A stretch of 64,000 nucleotides of DNA from Alphaproteobacteria bacterium UBA3612. GTDB lineage: Bacteria; Pseudomonadota; Alphaproteobacteria; Sphingomonadales; Sphingomonadaceae. The notes beneath the pieces were generated by a model. The model ran no database searches. It was not told the DNA's origin and saw nothing but the letters and a program-made list of their open reading frames with translations. This document shows, piece by piece, positions 33,040-42,179 of the stretch. The DNA lies in NCBI GenBank assembly GCA_002375465.1, contig DFLT01000003.1, positions 1 to 64,000 of the forward strand, given 5' to 3'. The position numbers and the translations under genes were made by a program. Position 1 is the first letter of the stretch, and each line of letters opens with the position of its first letter.

Positions 33040-34812
33040 ATGGCAGCCCCAATCGTATCTCTTGAATCTGTCGGTCTGAATCAGGGGACCGAATGGCTAT
33101 TTCGCGACCTTGATCTGTTTGTTGGCGAACGTGACCGGCTGGCGCTGATCGGCCGAAACGGCGCGGGCAAGACCACGTTGTTTCGACTGATCGCCGGAGA
33201 AATCGAGGTCGATGAGGGTGAGCGAAAGCAGCGACCCGGGACGAAAACCGTCACCCTGCTGCAGGACCCCGATGTCAGCGCATTCGATACATTGCGCGAT
33301 TTCGCGCTCCACGGGAAGAACGCGCCCGCCGCACATGAGGTGGAAGCCGTTGCCGACCAGCTGGGAATCGATCTGGATCGCCAGGCAGGAACGGCATCGG
33401 GCGGCGAACGTCGGCGGGCAGCACTATCTCGCGCGCTGGCATCGGAACCCGACCTGCTCCTCCTCGACGAGCCGACCAACCATCTGGATATTGCCGCCAT
33501 CGAATGGCTGGAGGGATGGCTGGAGCGTTATTCCGGCGCCTTCGTCACGGTCAGCCATGACCGCGAATTCCTGAAGCGCCTGACCCGTTCATCGCTGTGG
33601 CTGGACCGTGGCAAGCTGAGGCGCGCGGATATCGGCTTTGGCGGCTTCGAGGCATGGACCGAGGAGGTCATCGAACAGGATGCCCGCGCGGCGGCCAAGC
33701 TCGACACGAAGCTGGCGCAGGAAGCGGCGTGGCTGGTGAAGGGCGTTACGGCGCGGCGCAAGCGTAATGTCGGCCGCCTGGAAAAGCTGTGGGATCTGCG
33801 CGCGCAGCGGGCCGAGATGCTGGGACAGGTCGGCAAGGCAAAGCTCGCGCTTGAATCCGACGATGCCAAGGCGAAGATCGTCATCGATGCAAAGGGCATT
33901 TCAAAAAGCTATGGCGGCCGGGAAATCATCAAGCCGCTGGACCTGAGGCTGCAACGCGGCGACCGCATCGGGCTGGTCGGACCCAATGGAGCTGGCAAGT
34001 CGACATTGCTGAAACTGCTGACCAGGGAGATCGAACCTGACACCGGCCGTGTGCGACATGCAAAGACGCTGACCGGCATCACCATCGATCAGCAGCGCAG
34101 CCTGTTGAAGCCGCGTGCGCGTGTACGCGACCTGCTGACCAACGGCACCGACTGGATCGATGTGCGGGGCGAACAACGGCATATCGTCGGATATCTGAAG
34201 GATTTCCTGTTCGACCGATCCTATATCGACGCGGAGATCGGCAGTTTGTCCGGCGGTGAGCAGTCCCGGCTGTTAATGGCGCGGGAATTCGCTCGTCCCT
34301 CCAACCTGCTGGTGCTGGACGAACCCACGAACGATCTGGATCTTGAAACGCTCGACCTGCTGCAGGAAGTCATCTCCGACTATGACGGCACGGTCCTCCT
34401 TGTCAGCCATGACCGGGACTTTCTCGACCGGACCGTGACCATGGTCGTTGGCCTCGACGGGTCCGGCGACGTTGACGTCGTTGCGGGCGGCTTCGCCGAT
34501 TGGGAAGAGAAGCGCCGCGAACGCAAACGTCCAAAGGCAAAAACATCCTCTGCCGCCCCCGCCGCTCCGGTGAAGCGCGAAGAAAGGATGACGTTCAAGG
34601 ACAAGCACGAGCTTGAGACCCTGCCGGATCGCATCGCCGGACTGGAAAAGGATATCCGCGTGCACGAGGCGGCACTGGCCGATCCGGCGCTGTACAAGGA
34701 TGGCGCGGAGGCATCGCTGAAGCTGGGAAGCGCCCTCGAAAAGCTGCGTGCTGACCTTGCCGCAGCGGAGGATCGCTGGCTGGAGCTTAGCGAGATGGCG
34801 GAAAGCCTTTAA
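33040..34812 (+). CDS. uup: ABC-F family ATPase (Uup-like)
   Basis: 590 residues. Two ATP-binding cassettes with Walker A GRNGAGKT and GPNGAGKS, signatures SGGERRR and SGGEQSR, and Walker B LLLLDEPTNHLD and LLVLDEPTNDLD. The inter-domain linker is long and charged (EVIEQDARAAAKLDTKLAQE). A C-terminal coiled coil (residues ~520-590, ETLPDRIAGLEKDIRVHE onward) is the Uup hallmark. ABC-F proteins act at the ribosome, not in transport; Uup influences ribosome function and transposon excision. Diverges from the PepSY operon. Confidence 0.88.
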   Translation: MAAPIVSLESVGLNQGTEWLFRDLDLFVGERDRLALIGRNGAGKTTLFRLIAGEIEVDEGERKQRPGTKTVTLLQDPDVSAFDTLRDFALHGKNAPAAHEVEAVADQLGIDLDRQAGTASGGERRRAALSRALASEPDLLLLDEPTNHLDIAAIEWLEGWLERYSGAFVTVSHDREFLKRLTRSSLWLDRGKLRRADIGFGGFEAWTEEVIEQDARAAAKLDTKLAQEAAWLVKGVTARRKRNVGRLEKLWDLRAQRAEMLGQVGKAKLALESDDAKAKIVIDAKGISKSYGGREIIKPLDLRLQRGDRIGLVGPNGAGKSTLLKLLTREIEPDTGRVRHAKTLTGITIDQQRSLLKPRARVRDLLTNGTDWIDVRGEQRHIVGYLKDFLFDRSYIDAEIGSLSGGEQSRLLMAREFARPSNLLVLDEPTNDLDLETLDLLQEVISDYDGTVLLVSHDRDFLDRTVTMVVGLDGSGDVDVVAGGFADWEEKRRERKRPKAKTSSAAPAAPVKREERMTFKDKHELETLPDRIAGLEKDIRVHEAALADPALYKDGAEASLKLGSALEKLRADLAAAEDRWLELSEMAESL

Positions 34813-34843
34813 AAACAAACCTGAATAGCGGCGTTGCGGCGCT

Positions 34844-36088
34844 CTAACTCCGCGTCATCGTCACCATTTGCTTGTGATAGCCATTGATGAACGGCGAGGC
34901 GACGCGTTCCGGCTCGCCTTCGCAAAGAAGGCGCATGTCGCGCTTCAGCATTTCCTCGATCAGGATCGTCAACTGCATCTCTGCCAGGCGCGCGCCGACG
35001 CATCGATGGATGCCATAGCCGAAGGCAAGCTGGCGGCGGGCATTTTCGCGATCGGGCATCCAGCGGTCGCCATCCTCGAAAATATCTTCGTCCCGATTGG
35101 CGGAGACGTACCACATGACCACCTTGTCCCCTGCGCGAATTCGCTTTCCCCGCAAATCATAGTCCTCGACCGCTGTGCGCCGCATGTGCGCCAGTGGCGT
35201 CTGCCAGCGGATCAATTCCTGAACGGCGTTCTTGACCAGTCTTGACCCCTCCCCCTCGCCTTTCAGCTTGGCCCATTCCGCCGGAAACAGGGACATGATG
35301 CGGGCAATGCCGGTCATTGAATTGCGCGTGGTATCGTTCCCCCCGACGATCAACAGGATGAGATTTCCGATGAACATACGTTCCGGCATATGCGCCATGC
35401 TTTCGGACCGCTGCATCATCTTGATCAAATCGTCGCCGCCCTCCTGCGTTTTCTTCATCTCCCACAGGCCGGCGAAGAACATGCCCATCTCGTACATGAC
35501 GTTCATGCGCTGTTTCGCGGATTCGGGGTCCAGCGCGGCGTTGACGTTGCCGGCCCAATCCGACCAGTAGGTCAATTTGCGGCGCTGTTCCCACGGAAAG
35601 TCGAACAGCAGAGCCAGCATCTGCGTCGTCAGTTCGATGGCCACACGGTCTACCCAGTCGAACGGCCTCCCCTGCGGCAGGGACTCGAGCAGCGTCGCTG
35701 TCCGCTGGCGAATATCGGGCTCCATCGCCGCCATTCCAGAGGGGGTGAACTTCGGCGAGACGGTACGCCGCTGCGGCGTATGTTCCGGTGGATCCATGGC
35801 AATGAACATGGGCATGCGATCCTCGTCCTGGATTTCCTCAGGCGCGTCGGCGATCGTGATGCCGCTATATTGCCAGGAGGATGAGAAGATCTTCGGTAGC
35901 GATTCGATCTCCTGAATATCCTTGTACTTCGTCGCCGACCAATAGGCGCCATAATGGCTTTGCGGGGTGTAATGCAGCGGATCGGCGGCGCGCATCGCCG
36001 TAAACAGGTCAGGCCAGCTACGACTGGTCCACAGTTCCGATTGCGATGGATCGAATAGCGGGCTGTCGCCCCGTGGCTGCGTTGCCAT
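34844..36088 (-). CDS. Cytochrome P450, CYP153-like alkane/fatty acid hydroxylase
   Basis: 414 residues from the ATG at 36088 (GGGAGAG upstream). I-helix VGGNDTTRNS, ExxR in QELIRW, and heme-binding FGYGIHRCVGARLAE with the Cys near 363. The stretches WQTPLAHMRRTA, KVVMWYVSANRDE and the QLAFGYGIHRC region are very close to the CYP153 family, soluble class I P450s that hydroxylate alkanes and fatty acids at the terminal carbon. No ferredoxin or reductase gene is adjacent, so redox partners must be encoded elsewhere. The substrate call is by family similarity only. Confidence 0.85.
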   Translation of the reverse strand: MATQPRGDSPLFDPSQSELWTSRSWPDLFTAMRAADPLHYTPQSHYGAYWSATKYKDIQEIESLPKIFSSSWQYSGITIADAPEEIQDEDRMPMFIAMDPPEHTPQRRTVSPKFTPSGMAAMEPDIRQRTATLLESLPQGRPFDWVDRVAIELTTQMLALLFDFPWEQRRKLTYWSDWAGNVNAALDPESAKQRMNVMYEMGMFFAGLWEMKKTQEGGDDLIKMMQRSESMAHMPERMFIGNLILLIVGGNDTTRNSMTGIARIMSLFPAEWAKLKGEGEGSRLVKNAVQELIRWQTPLAHMRRTAVEDYDLRGKRIRAGDKVVMWYVSANRDEDIFEDGDRWMPDRENARRQLAFGYGIHRCVGARLAEMQLTILIEEMLKRDMRLLCEGEPERVASPFINGYHKQMVTMTRS

Positions 36089-36162
36089 ATGTGCTCTCTC
36101 CCAAGATGCGGCCAAGCATCACGCGATTTGCGCCACGCGGCAATCAGTATCATGGATAGGTG

Positions 36163-37179
36163 ATGACTGATTCTGTACCCGCTACGCTGCGCGCCGACGA
36201 CGTTCCCGAAGAAGATGGCCTGCTGTTTGCCGTGCAGATGGACGGCGTTGGCGGTGGGAAGCTTTTGCACTGGGCCGACATTGCAAATTGGGACGCGACG
36301 CATGGTCCGCTGTGGATCCATGTCGACGCCGGCTCCCCGCGCGTGCACGAATGGCTGGAAAAGGAAAGCGGCCTTACCTCGATCACGATCGAGGCGCTGC
36401 TTGATCCATCCGCCCGGCCGCGGACCTTTCAGGGCAAATCAGGCTATGTGGTGATCCTGCGGGGGATCAATTTGAATGAGGGGGCGGAGCCCGAGGACAT
36501 GGTTGCCATGCGCCTTTGGTGTGACGGCGACCGCGTTATCAGCCTGCGTCACGAATATTTGCGGACCCCGCGCGTCGTGCTGGATGAACTGCTGGGGGAA
36601 GCGCTTGGACCCACCAGTGCGCCTGTGCTGTTCGAACATTTGATTTCCAGGGTCATCGACTATGTCGGACTGGCCATCGATGAATATGAAGAACGCATGG
36701 AATCTATCGAAGGGCGGATCGACGATGGCGACATCGACGATTTGCGCGGAGAGGTTTCAGAGCTGCGTCAGGATCTGGTTTTCGTCCGGCGCTACATGGC
36801 GCCGCAGGTTAGCGCGATGCAACGCATGCTGGCCTATCCGCCAGGCTGGATGGCACAGAATGAGTGTCTGTTGATGCGCGAAAGCGCCGACCAGTTCGAC
36901 CGCTATCTTGAGGATCTGGACCAGATACGAGAGCGCGCGCTGGTGGCAAAGGACGATCTGACCAATCGGCAGAACGAACGGATGAACCAGAACATGTATG
37001 TGCTGTCCATCGTGGCGGCGATTTTCCTGCCGCTGGGATTCCTGACCGGTCTGTTCGGGATCAATGTCGGCGGAATGCCGGGCGTCGCCGACAATGACGC
37101 CTTCTGGATCGTAACCGGCGCGATGGCTGCCATAATGCTGCTGGAATTATGGATATTTCGTAAGCTACGCTGGCTTTAA
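36163..37179 (+). CDS. zntB: ZntB-type CorA-family metal transporter
   Basis: 338 residues from the ATG at 36163. A large N-terminal cytoplasmic domain (about 1-270) is followed by two C-terminal membrane helices (YVLSIVAAIFLPLGFLTGLF and AFWIVTGAMAAIMLLELWIF) separated by the pore signature GINVGG, the ZntB form of the CorA GxN motif. MPGVADNDA forms the periplasmic loop. The family forms pentamers and moves Zn2+ or similar cations. It diverges from the P450 gene and converges with ndk, separated by a terminator-like hairpin. Confidence 0.87.
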   Translation: MTDSVPATLRADDVPEEDGLLFAVQMDGVGGGKLLHWADIANWDATHGPLWIHVDAGSPRVHEWLEKESGLTSITIEALLDPSARPRTFQGKSGYVVILRGINLNEGAEPEDMVAMRLWCDGDRVISLRHEYLRTPRVVLDELLGEALGPTSAPVLFEHLISRVIDYVGLAIDEYEERMESIEGRIDDGDIDDLRGEVSELRQDLVFVRRYMAPQVSAMQRMLAYPPGWMAQNECLLMRESADQFDRYLEDLDQIRERALVAKDDLTNRQNERMNQNMYVLSIVAAIFLPLGFLTGLFGINVGGMPGVADNDAFWIVTGAMAAIMLLELWIFRKLRWL

Positions 37180-37186
37180 AACGTGA

Positions 37187-37217
37187 CCCATTCCCCGGTA
37201 ACGAGCCGGGGAATGGG
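37187..37217. terminator. Hairpin between convergent zntB and ndk
   Basis: CCCATTCCCCGG (37187-37198) pairs perfectly with CCGGGGAATGGG (37206-37217) across a 7-nt loop. It has no T-tract, but its position between convergent genes fits a bidirectional terminator. Confidence 0.65.
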
Positions 37218-37235
37218 GCCGCATCATCCTGTTAT

Positions 37236-37658
37236 TCAGCCGACGATTTCGTCTTCGGTGAAGAACTGGTCGATTTCGAGCTTGGCATTTTCGGCACTGT
37301 CAGAACCATGCACACTGTTCGCGTCGATCGACTCTGCGAACTCGGCGCGGATCGTGCCGGCCTCAGCATCGGCGGGGTTCGTGGCGCCCATGACTTCGCG
37401 ATTCTTGGCGACGGCGTTTTCACCTTCCAGGACCTGAACGACGACGGGGCCAGAGGTCATGAAGCTGACCAGGTCGCCATAGAAGGGACGTTCCTTGTGA
37501 ACTTCATAGAACTTCTCTGCCTGCGCCTGGGTCAGCTTGACACGGCGGCTGGCAACGACGCGCAGGCCGGCATCTTCCAGCTTCTTTGTTACGGCACCGG
37601 TCAGGTTGCGCCGCGTGGCGTCGGGCTTGATGATCGAAAAGGTACGTTCCTGCGCCAT
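37236..37658 (-). CDS. ndk: Nucleoside diphosphate kinase
   Basis: 140 residues from the ATG at 37658, with GGAG upstream. FSIIKPDATRRN at the N-terminus, GPVVVQVLEGENAV, REVMGATNPADAEAGTIRAEF and the catalytic histidine H117 in NSVHGSDSAENA. It transfers the gamma phosphate from ATP to other NDPs through a phosphohistidine. Length and motifs are textbook. Confidence 0.96.
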   Translation of the reverse strand: MAQERTFSIIKPDATRRNLTGAVTKKLEDAGLRVVASRRVKLTQAQAEKFYEVHKERPFYGDLVSFMTSGPVVVQVLEGENAVAKNREVMGATNPADAEAGTIRAEFAESIDANSVHGSDSAENAKLEIDQFFTEDEIVG

Positions 37659-37751
37659 GGCGGGTCTCCGAAGGTTAAATATGATGGAATTTGACGCGCG
37701 GAATATGGTGCGCCGCACAAATTTGCAAGCATATCGGCGCCCGTGCCAACC

Positions 37752-38198
37752 CTAGGCGCGTTTTTGCCAGCCCCGCTCTTCCTGTGCCCAATATGTCGCC
37801 AAGACGTTGTCGCGCGCCGACAGCGCCTTCCAATGCCTGCGCGCAGTCGCGACCGCTTCTTCGTCTCCACCGTCGAACAGGTAGAGGACGCGCGAAAATT
37901 GCGCGTCCGAACCCGGCAGTCTCGCCCCCATTGCAATGGCGAGATCCGCGCCATTGCCCGCGTCGAAGCTGTCGGCGATCAGTAGCGGCTGGTCTGCATC
38001 ATATTCGCCGCCCGCCCGACAGTGGGGCAGAAAGCTGCCGGGGTCGAAGGTCCACAAATGCTCGTCGACGGCCTCCGCCTGCGCGGGGTCGGGCGCGTTC
38101 ACAAGAACGCGGTGCCCGGCCTCCAGCGCTTTCATCGCCAGCTTTGGCAGCACGGTCAGCGGCGCCGCCCGGGTGCAATGGTAGAAGCCGACGTCCAT
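37752..38198 (-). CDS. holC: DNA polymerase III chi subunit
   Basis: 148 residues from the ATG at 38198; the frame is open much further upstream, but that is the shadow of pepA. VGFYHCTRAAPLTVLPKLAMKAL at the start and GHRVLVNAPD, LWTFDPGSFLPH, LFDGGDEEAV, ARRHWKAL later fit HolC. Chi links the clamp loader to SSB. It follows pepA by 8 bp on the same strand, the usual alphaproteobacterial order. Confidence 0.88.
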   Translation of the reverse strand: MDVGFYHCTRAAPLTVLPKLAMKALEAGHRVLVNAPDPAQAEAVDEHLWTFDPGSFLPHCRAGGEYDADQPLLIADSFDAGNGADLAIAMGARLPGSDAQFSRVLYLFDGGDEEAVATARRHWKALSARDNVLATYWAQEERGWQKRA

Positions 38199-38206
38199 AA
38201 GTGGGA

Positions 38207-39700
38207 TCAGCTTTCCAGAACGTCCCGGACATATTGATCGAGCAGGCGCACACCAAAGCCCGTGGCGCCCTTGTCGTGCAGGTTCATCGCCTTGCTGGCC
38301 CACACGGTGCCCGCCACATCCAGATGCGCCCACTTGACGCCATCCTGCACGAAGCGCTGCAGGAACTGAGCGGCAGTGATGGAGCCGGCATCCTTGCCGC
38401 CGACATTCTTCATGTCCGCGATCTGGCTGTCGATCTGCTTGTCGTACCGTTCGGCCAGCGGCATGCGCCACAATTTGTCGCCGCTTGTCGCCGATGCCTT
38501 TAGCAGATCGCCGGCCAGTCCATCGTCATTCGAATAGGCGGCGGCATGTTCATGGCCGAGGGCGATGATGACTGCGCCCGTCAGGGTGGCGAGGTCGACA
38601 ACCACCTCCGGCTTGTAGGTTTCCTGCGCCCACCACAGGGCATCGCACAGTACGAGGCGTCCTTCGGCGTCGGTGTTGATGACTTCGATCGTTTGACCGG
38701 ACATGGAGGTTACGACATCGCCAGGCCGCTGCGCGCGACCGTCGGGCATGTTTTCAACAAGACCGCAAATGCCGATGACCCGCGCCTTTGCCTTGCGGCT
38801 GGCAAGAGCGACCATGGTACCGGCAACGGCGCCTGCCCCGCCCATGTCCCATTTCATGTCTTCCATGCCGGCACCGGGCTTCAGACTGATGCCGCCGGAA
38901 TCGAACGTCACGCCCTTGCCGACGAAGACATGGCTGGTCTTCTGGTCGCCCTCCGTGCCGTCCCATTCCATGACGAGCAATCGTGCGGGCTGTTCAGATC
39001 CCAATGAGACCCCCAGCAGGGCATTCATGCCCGCCTCCCGCATCTGGTCCTCGTCCAGCGCATCCACCTTCAGGCCCGGAATATTAAGGGCCTTGATGCG
39101 TTCGACGAAGCTGATCGGGTAGACCACATTGGGCGGCTCGGACACGAGGTCCTTTGCAAAGGCGACGCCCTTTGCGACACCTTCCCACTCGTCCCACATT
39201 TCGGCGGCGGCATCCCCGGCACCGGCAATCTGCACGGTCTCAAGGCTGATCTGCTGCGTCTTGGGCTTTTTCGTGAAGTAATGATCGAAGGCATAACCGC
39301 GCTGCGCCATTCCAAGCGCCAGATGCGCCGCCGCCTCGTCGCGGTCCAGGCCGAGATCGGAAAGACCGCCCATATCCACCACCACACGCGTTTCGCCAGA
39401 GCGCATCAACTGACCGGCCAGCGTTGCGCCGATCTTTTCCCACCGCGCCGCATCGCCGCTGCCAGCCTCGCCAGTTCCCAAAACCACGACTCGGCTCGCG
39501 TTCGTCCCTGCTCCATCCAGCAGCTCGAGCACGGTTCCCTCTCCGCCCGTGAAACGCCCGGCGCGCGCAGCCTTTCGCAGCGCGCCATTGGCAGCCTCGT
39601 CAACTGACTGGGCAGCCTGCGACAGCACAAGATCCTTGGCGGCAAAAATGGCAAGAGCCGCGCCTTCGCGCGGTGCATCGGAAACGAATTCGATCTGCAT
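38207..39700 (-). CDS. pepA: Leucyl aminopeptidase (M17)
   Basis: 497 residues from the ATG at 39700, with AAGGA 13 nt upstream. The C-terminal catalytic domain has FVGKGVTFDSGGISLKPG, DMGGAGAVAGTM, VVTSMSGQTIEVINTDAEGR as metal- and substrate-binding signatures, and VDLATLTGA. The N-terminal third is the variable hexamer domain. It releases N-terminal residues from peptides using two metal ions. It is divergent from lptD and upstream of holC. Confidence 0.94.
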   Translation of the reverse strand: MQIEFVSDAPREGAALAIFAAKDLVLSQAAQSVDEAANGALRKAARAGRFTGGEGTVLELLDGAGTNASRVVVLGTGEAGSGDAARWEKIGATLAGQLMRSGETRVVVDMGGLSDLGLDRDEAAAHLALGMAQRGYAFDHYFTKKPKTQQISLETVQIAGAGDAAAEMWDEWEGVAKGVAFAKDLVSEPPNVVYPISFVERIKALNIPGLKVDALDEDQMREAGMNALLGVSLGSEQPARLLVMEWDGTEGDQKTSHVFVGKGVTFDSGGISLKPGAGMEDMKWDMGGAGAVAGTMVALASRKAKARVIGICGLVENMPDGRAQRPGDVVTSMSGQTIEVINTDAEGRLVLCDALWWAQETYKPEVVVDLATLTGAVIIALGHEHAAAYSNDDGLAGDLLKASATSGDKLWRMPLAERYDKQIDSQIADMKNVGGKDAGSITAAQFLQRFVQDGVKWAHLDVAGTVWASKAMNLHDKGATGFGVRLLDQYVRDVLES

Positions 39701-39766
39701 ATGTAAATATTTGTCCTTCTGTGTACGTCGCATTCCTTACGCTGCCTGGCGCATGCCGCAACCGTC

Positions 39767-42055
39767 GTGCTTGCCGCACGACGGGGGCAGCCATATGAAG
39801 ACGCGCCAGGCCTGCCGGAGTATCCCTACATTTCCGCGTTTCTAAAGATAAGTGCGCTTTTGCTTGCCAGCACTGCGGTGCCTGCGCTGGGGCAGGACGC
39901 GGTCGGCACGATCAAGCAATCCGTCGATACGGCGGCGGCAGGTGACGCCGAAGCAGAGCCGATCGATTTCGCTGCCGACCAACTAAGCTACGATCCCGAA
40001 ACGCGCGTCGTCACAGCCGTTGGTGAAGTGGTGGTGGTTCGCGCTGGCTATCGGATGACGGCCAACCAGGTGACCTATGAACGCAACACCGGTCTGGTGA
40101 AGGCCAGCGGCGACGTCATCGTCATCGATCCCGGCGGCAATGAAATCTACGCCAATGAAGTAGAGCTTACCGACGCCTTGAAGGACGGCGCGATCGACGG
40201 CTTTCTGCTGGTGTTGCAAGACGGTGGCCGATTGGCTGCGGCGGACGGAACGCGCGTCGCCGGCATTTCGGAACTAAACCGCGCAATCTATTCCCCGTGC
40301 GACGTGGTCGACGCGCAGGGGTGCCCCAAAGAACCATTGTGGCAAATTCAGGCCAGCAGCGTCACGCACAACCCAGATACGCACAAAATCAAATATCACG
40401 ATGCCCGTTTTGAATTTCTGGGTATTCCACTGCTCTGGCTGCCGACGCTCACCCATTCGGACAGCGGTGACGCGCGCGCCAGCGGCCTGCTGATACCTGA
40501 TCTGAAGATTGACCGCTCGACCGGCGTATCCGTCACACAACCCTATTTTCTGGATCTGGCACCCAATCGCGACCTGACGCTGTCGCCGACCCTCTATACG
40601 GAGGTGAACCCCTCTCTCGGTCTCGAATATCGCCATCTGACGGCCGATGGCCCCATCAAGCTGGGCGGCCTCGTCACCGTTTCCGGCGTTGAGGAAACGC
40701 GCATCGGCGCGGCTGCGGCACGGCGGGAACAGGAGCTTCGCTTCTATCTGTTCGGCAACGGACAGCTGCAGCATGACGAGAAATGGAGTTCGACCTTCGG
40801 CCTGCGGGCGAGCAGCGACGACACATTCCTGCGTCGGTACGACGTAAGCCGCGACACGACGCTGCGGAATCTCTATCGGCTGCAGCGTCAGGAGCTGGAT
40901 AGCCTCCTGAGCGTCGAGGGCTGGGTTTTCCAGGGGCTTCGTGCCACCGACGACCAGGGACTGATCCCGATTGCGCTGCCGGTCGTGGATTTCAACTGGG
41001 CGCCGGCCAGCACACTGGCCGGTGACCGCCTTACCCTGGACGCCTCAAGCGCGGCCGTCACCCGCGTCGACGGCATGGACACTTTTCGGCTCAGCGCCGG
41101 CGCGGACTGGAAGGCGAGTGGCTTCACGACCCTGGGTCAGCGCGTTACCGCGACGGCGCTGGTCCGCGCGGATGGATACAGGGTCGAGGACGCCGATCTG
41201 GCCGAGTTCGATATCTATCGGGGGGAAAGCGGCTGGCACGGGCGGATTATTCCTGCAGCGGCCGTGGACGTGGAATGGCCGTTTGCCGGCCCGGCGTTCG
41301 GCGGCACGCAGATTATCACCCCTCGTGTGCAGATCAGCGCGTCGCCGACGGGCCTGAATGACGACATCCCGAATGAAGACAGCCGCTCGGTAGATCTGGA
41401 ATCGACAAACCTTTTCGACATCAGCCGCTTCCCTGGGCACGACCGGTGGGAGGGGGGCGCACGCGTGACTTATGGTGCAGAATGGCGCCTGAGACTGCCG
41501 CGCGTAGCGCTGGAGGCGGAACTGGGGCAAAGTTACCGGCTGGACGATCAGCCGTCCATTCTGCCCAGCGGAACCGGCCTGGACGACAATTTCTCAGACT
41601 ATGTCGGGCGCAATACGTTGCGGATCGGCCGACGGTTCGACCTGACCCACCGTTACCGGGTGGACAAGGACGATTACGAAATTCGTCGCAACGAGGTCGA
41701 CGTGACGCTGGGTGGTCGCCGCGACTATCTGAAGCTGGGCTATCTGAAGCTGAATCGCGACATTGGTATTGAGGATCTGGCAGATCGGGAGGAGGTCCGC
41801 GCCGGCGGACGGCTGCAGCTGGCCCGCTATTGGTCTGTGTTCGGATCGATGATCGTCGATTTGACGGACGAAGCCGAAGACCCGCTAAGTATTTCCGATG
41901 GTTTCGAACCTATCCGCCACCGGCTTGGCCTGACCTATGAGGATGAGTGTTTCGAGTTCAGCATCGCATGGAAACGTGATTATGTCTCCGACCGAGACTT
42001 CGAACGGGGGAGCAGTTTTACGCTTCGCGTATCCCTGAAGAATTTGGGGCGCTAA
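39767..42055 (+). CDS. lptD: LPS assembly outer-membrane protein LptD
   Basis: 762 residues if started at GTG 39767. An atypical N-terminal stretch precedes a signal-like segment (LKISALLLASTAVPALGQ). The OstA/LptA-like jellyroll follows (FAADQLSYDPETRVVTAVGEV, RMTANQVTYERNTGLVKASG), then the large C-terminal beta-barrel ending in FTLRVSLKNLGR. It inserts LPS into the outer leaflet with LptE. The start is doubtful: an ATG at 39795 in another frame reads MKTRQACRSIPTFPRF and would join the signal peptide after a one-base shift. It heads the lptD-surA-pdxA-rsmA cluster and diverges from pepA. Confidence 0.9.
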   Translation: MLAARRGQPYEDAPGLPEYPYISAFLKISALLLASTAVPALGQDAVGTIKQSVDTAAAGDAEAEPIDFAADQLSYDPETRVVTAVGEVVVVRAGYRMTANQVTYERNTGLVKASGDVIVIDPGGNEIYANEVELTDALKDGAIDGFLLVLQDGGRLAAADGTRVAGISELNRAIYSPCDVVDAQGCPKEPLWQIQASSVTHNPDTHKIKYHDARFEFLGIPLLWLPTLTHSDSGDARASGLLIPDLKIDRSTGVSVTQPYFLDLAPNRDLTLSPTLYTEVNPSLGLEYRHLTADGPIKLGGLVTVSGVEETRIGAAAARREQELRFYLFGNGQLQHDEKWSSTFGLRASSDDTFLRRYDVSRDTTLRNLYRLQRQELDSLLSVEGWVFQGLRATDDQGLIPIALPVVDFNWAPASTLAGDRLTLDASSAAVTRVDGMDTFRLSAGADWKASGFTTLGQRVTATALVRADGYRVEDADLAEFDIYRGESGWHGRIIPAAAVDVEWPFAGPAFGGTQIITPRVQISASPTGLNDDIPNEDSRSVDLESTNLFDISRFPGHDRWEGGARVTYGAEWRLRLPRVALEAELGQSYRLDDQPSILPSGTGLDDNFSDYVGRNTLRIGRRFDLTHRYRVDKDDYEIRRNEVDVTLGGRRDYLKLGYLKLNRDIGIEDLADREEVRAGGRLQLARYWSVFGSMIVDLTDEAEDPLSISDGFEPIRHRLGLTYEDECFEFSIAWKRDYVSDRDFERGSSFTLRVSLKNLGR

Positions 42056-42179
42056 GCCCCGGTTCAGCCAGAGGGTGGCAGATTGCTGACATGAGGGCTC
42101 GCCCCATGCTATGGGCGCATCCTACAAGAAATTATTACAGTCCGCCGACATGGCGTATATTCAGTCACGGAGTTCCTGA

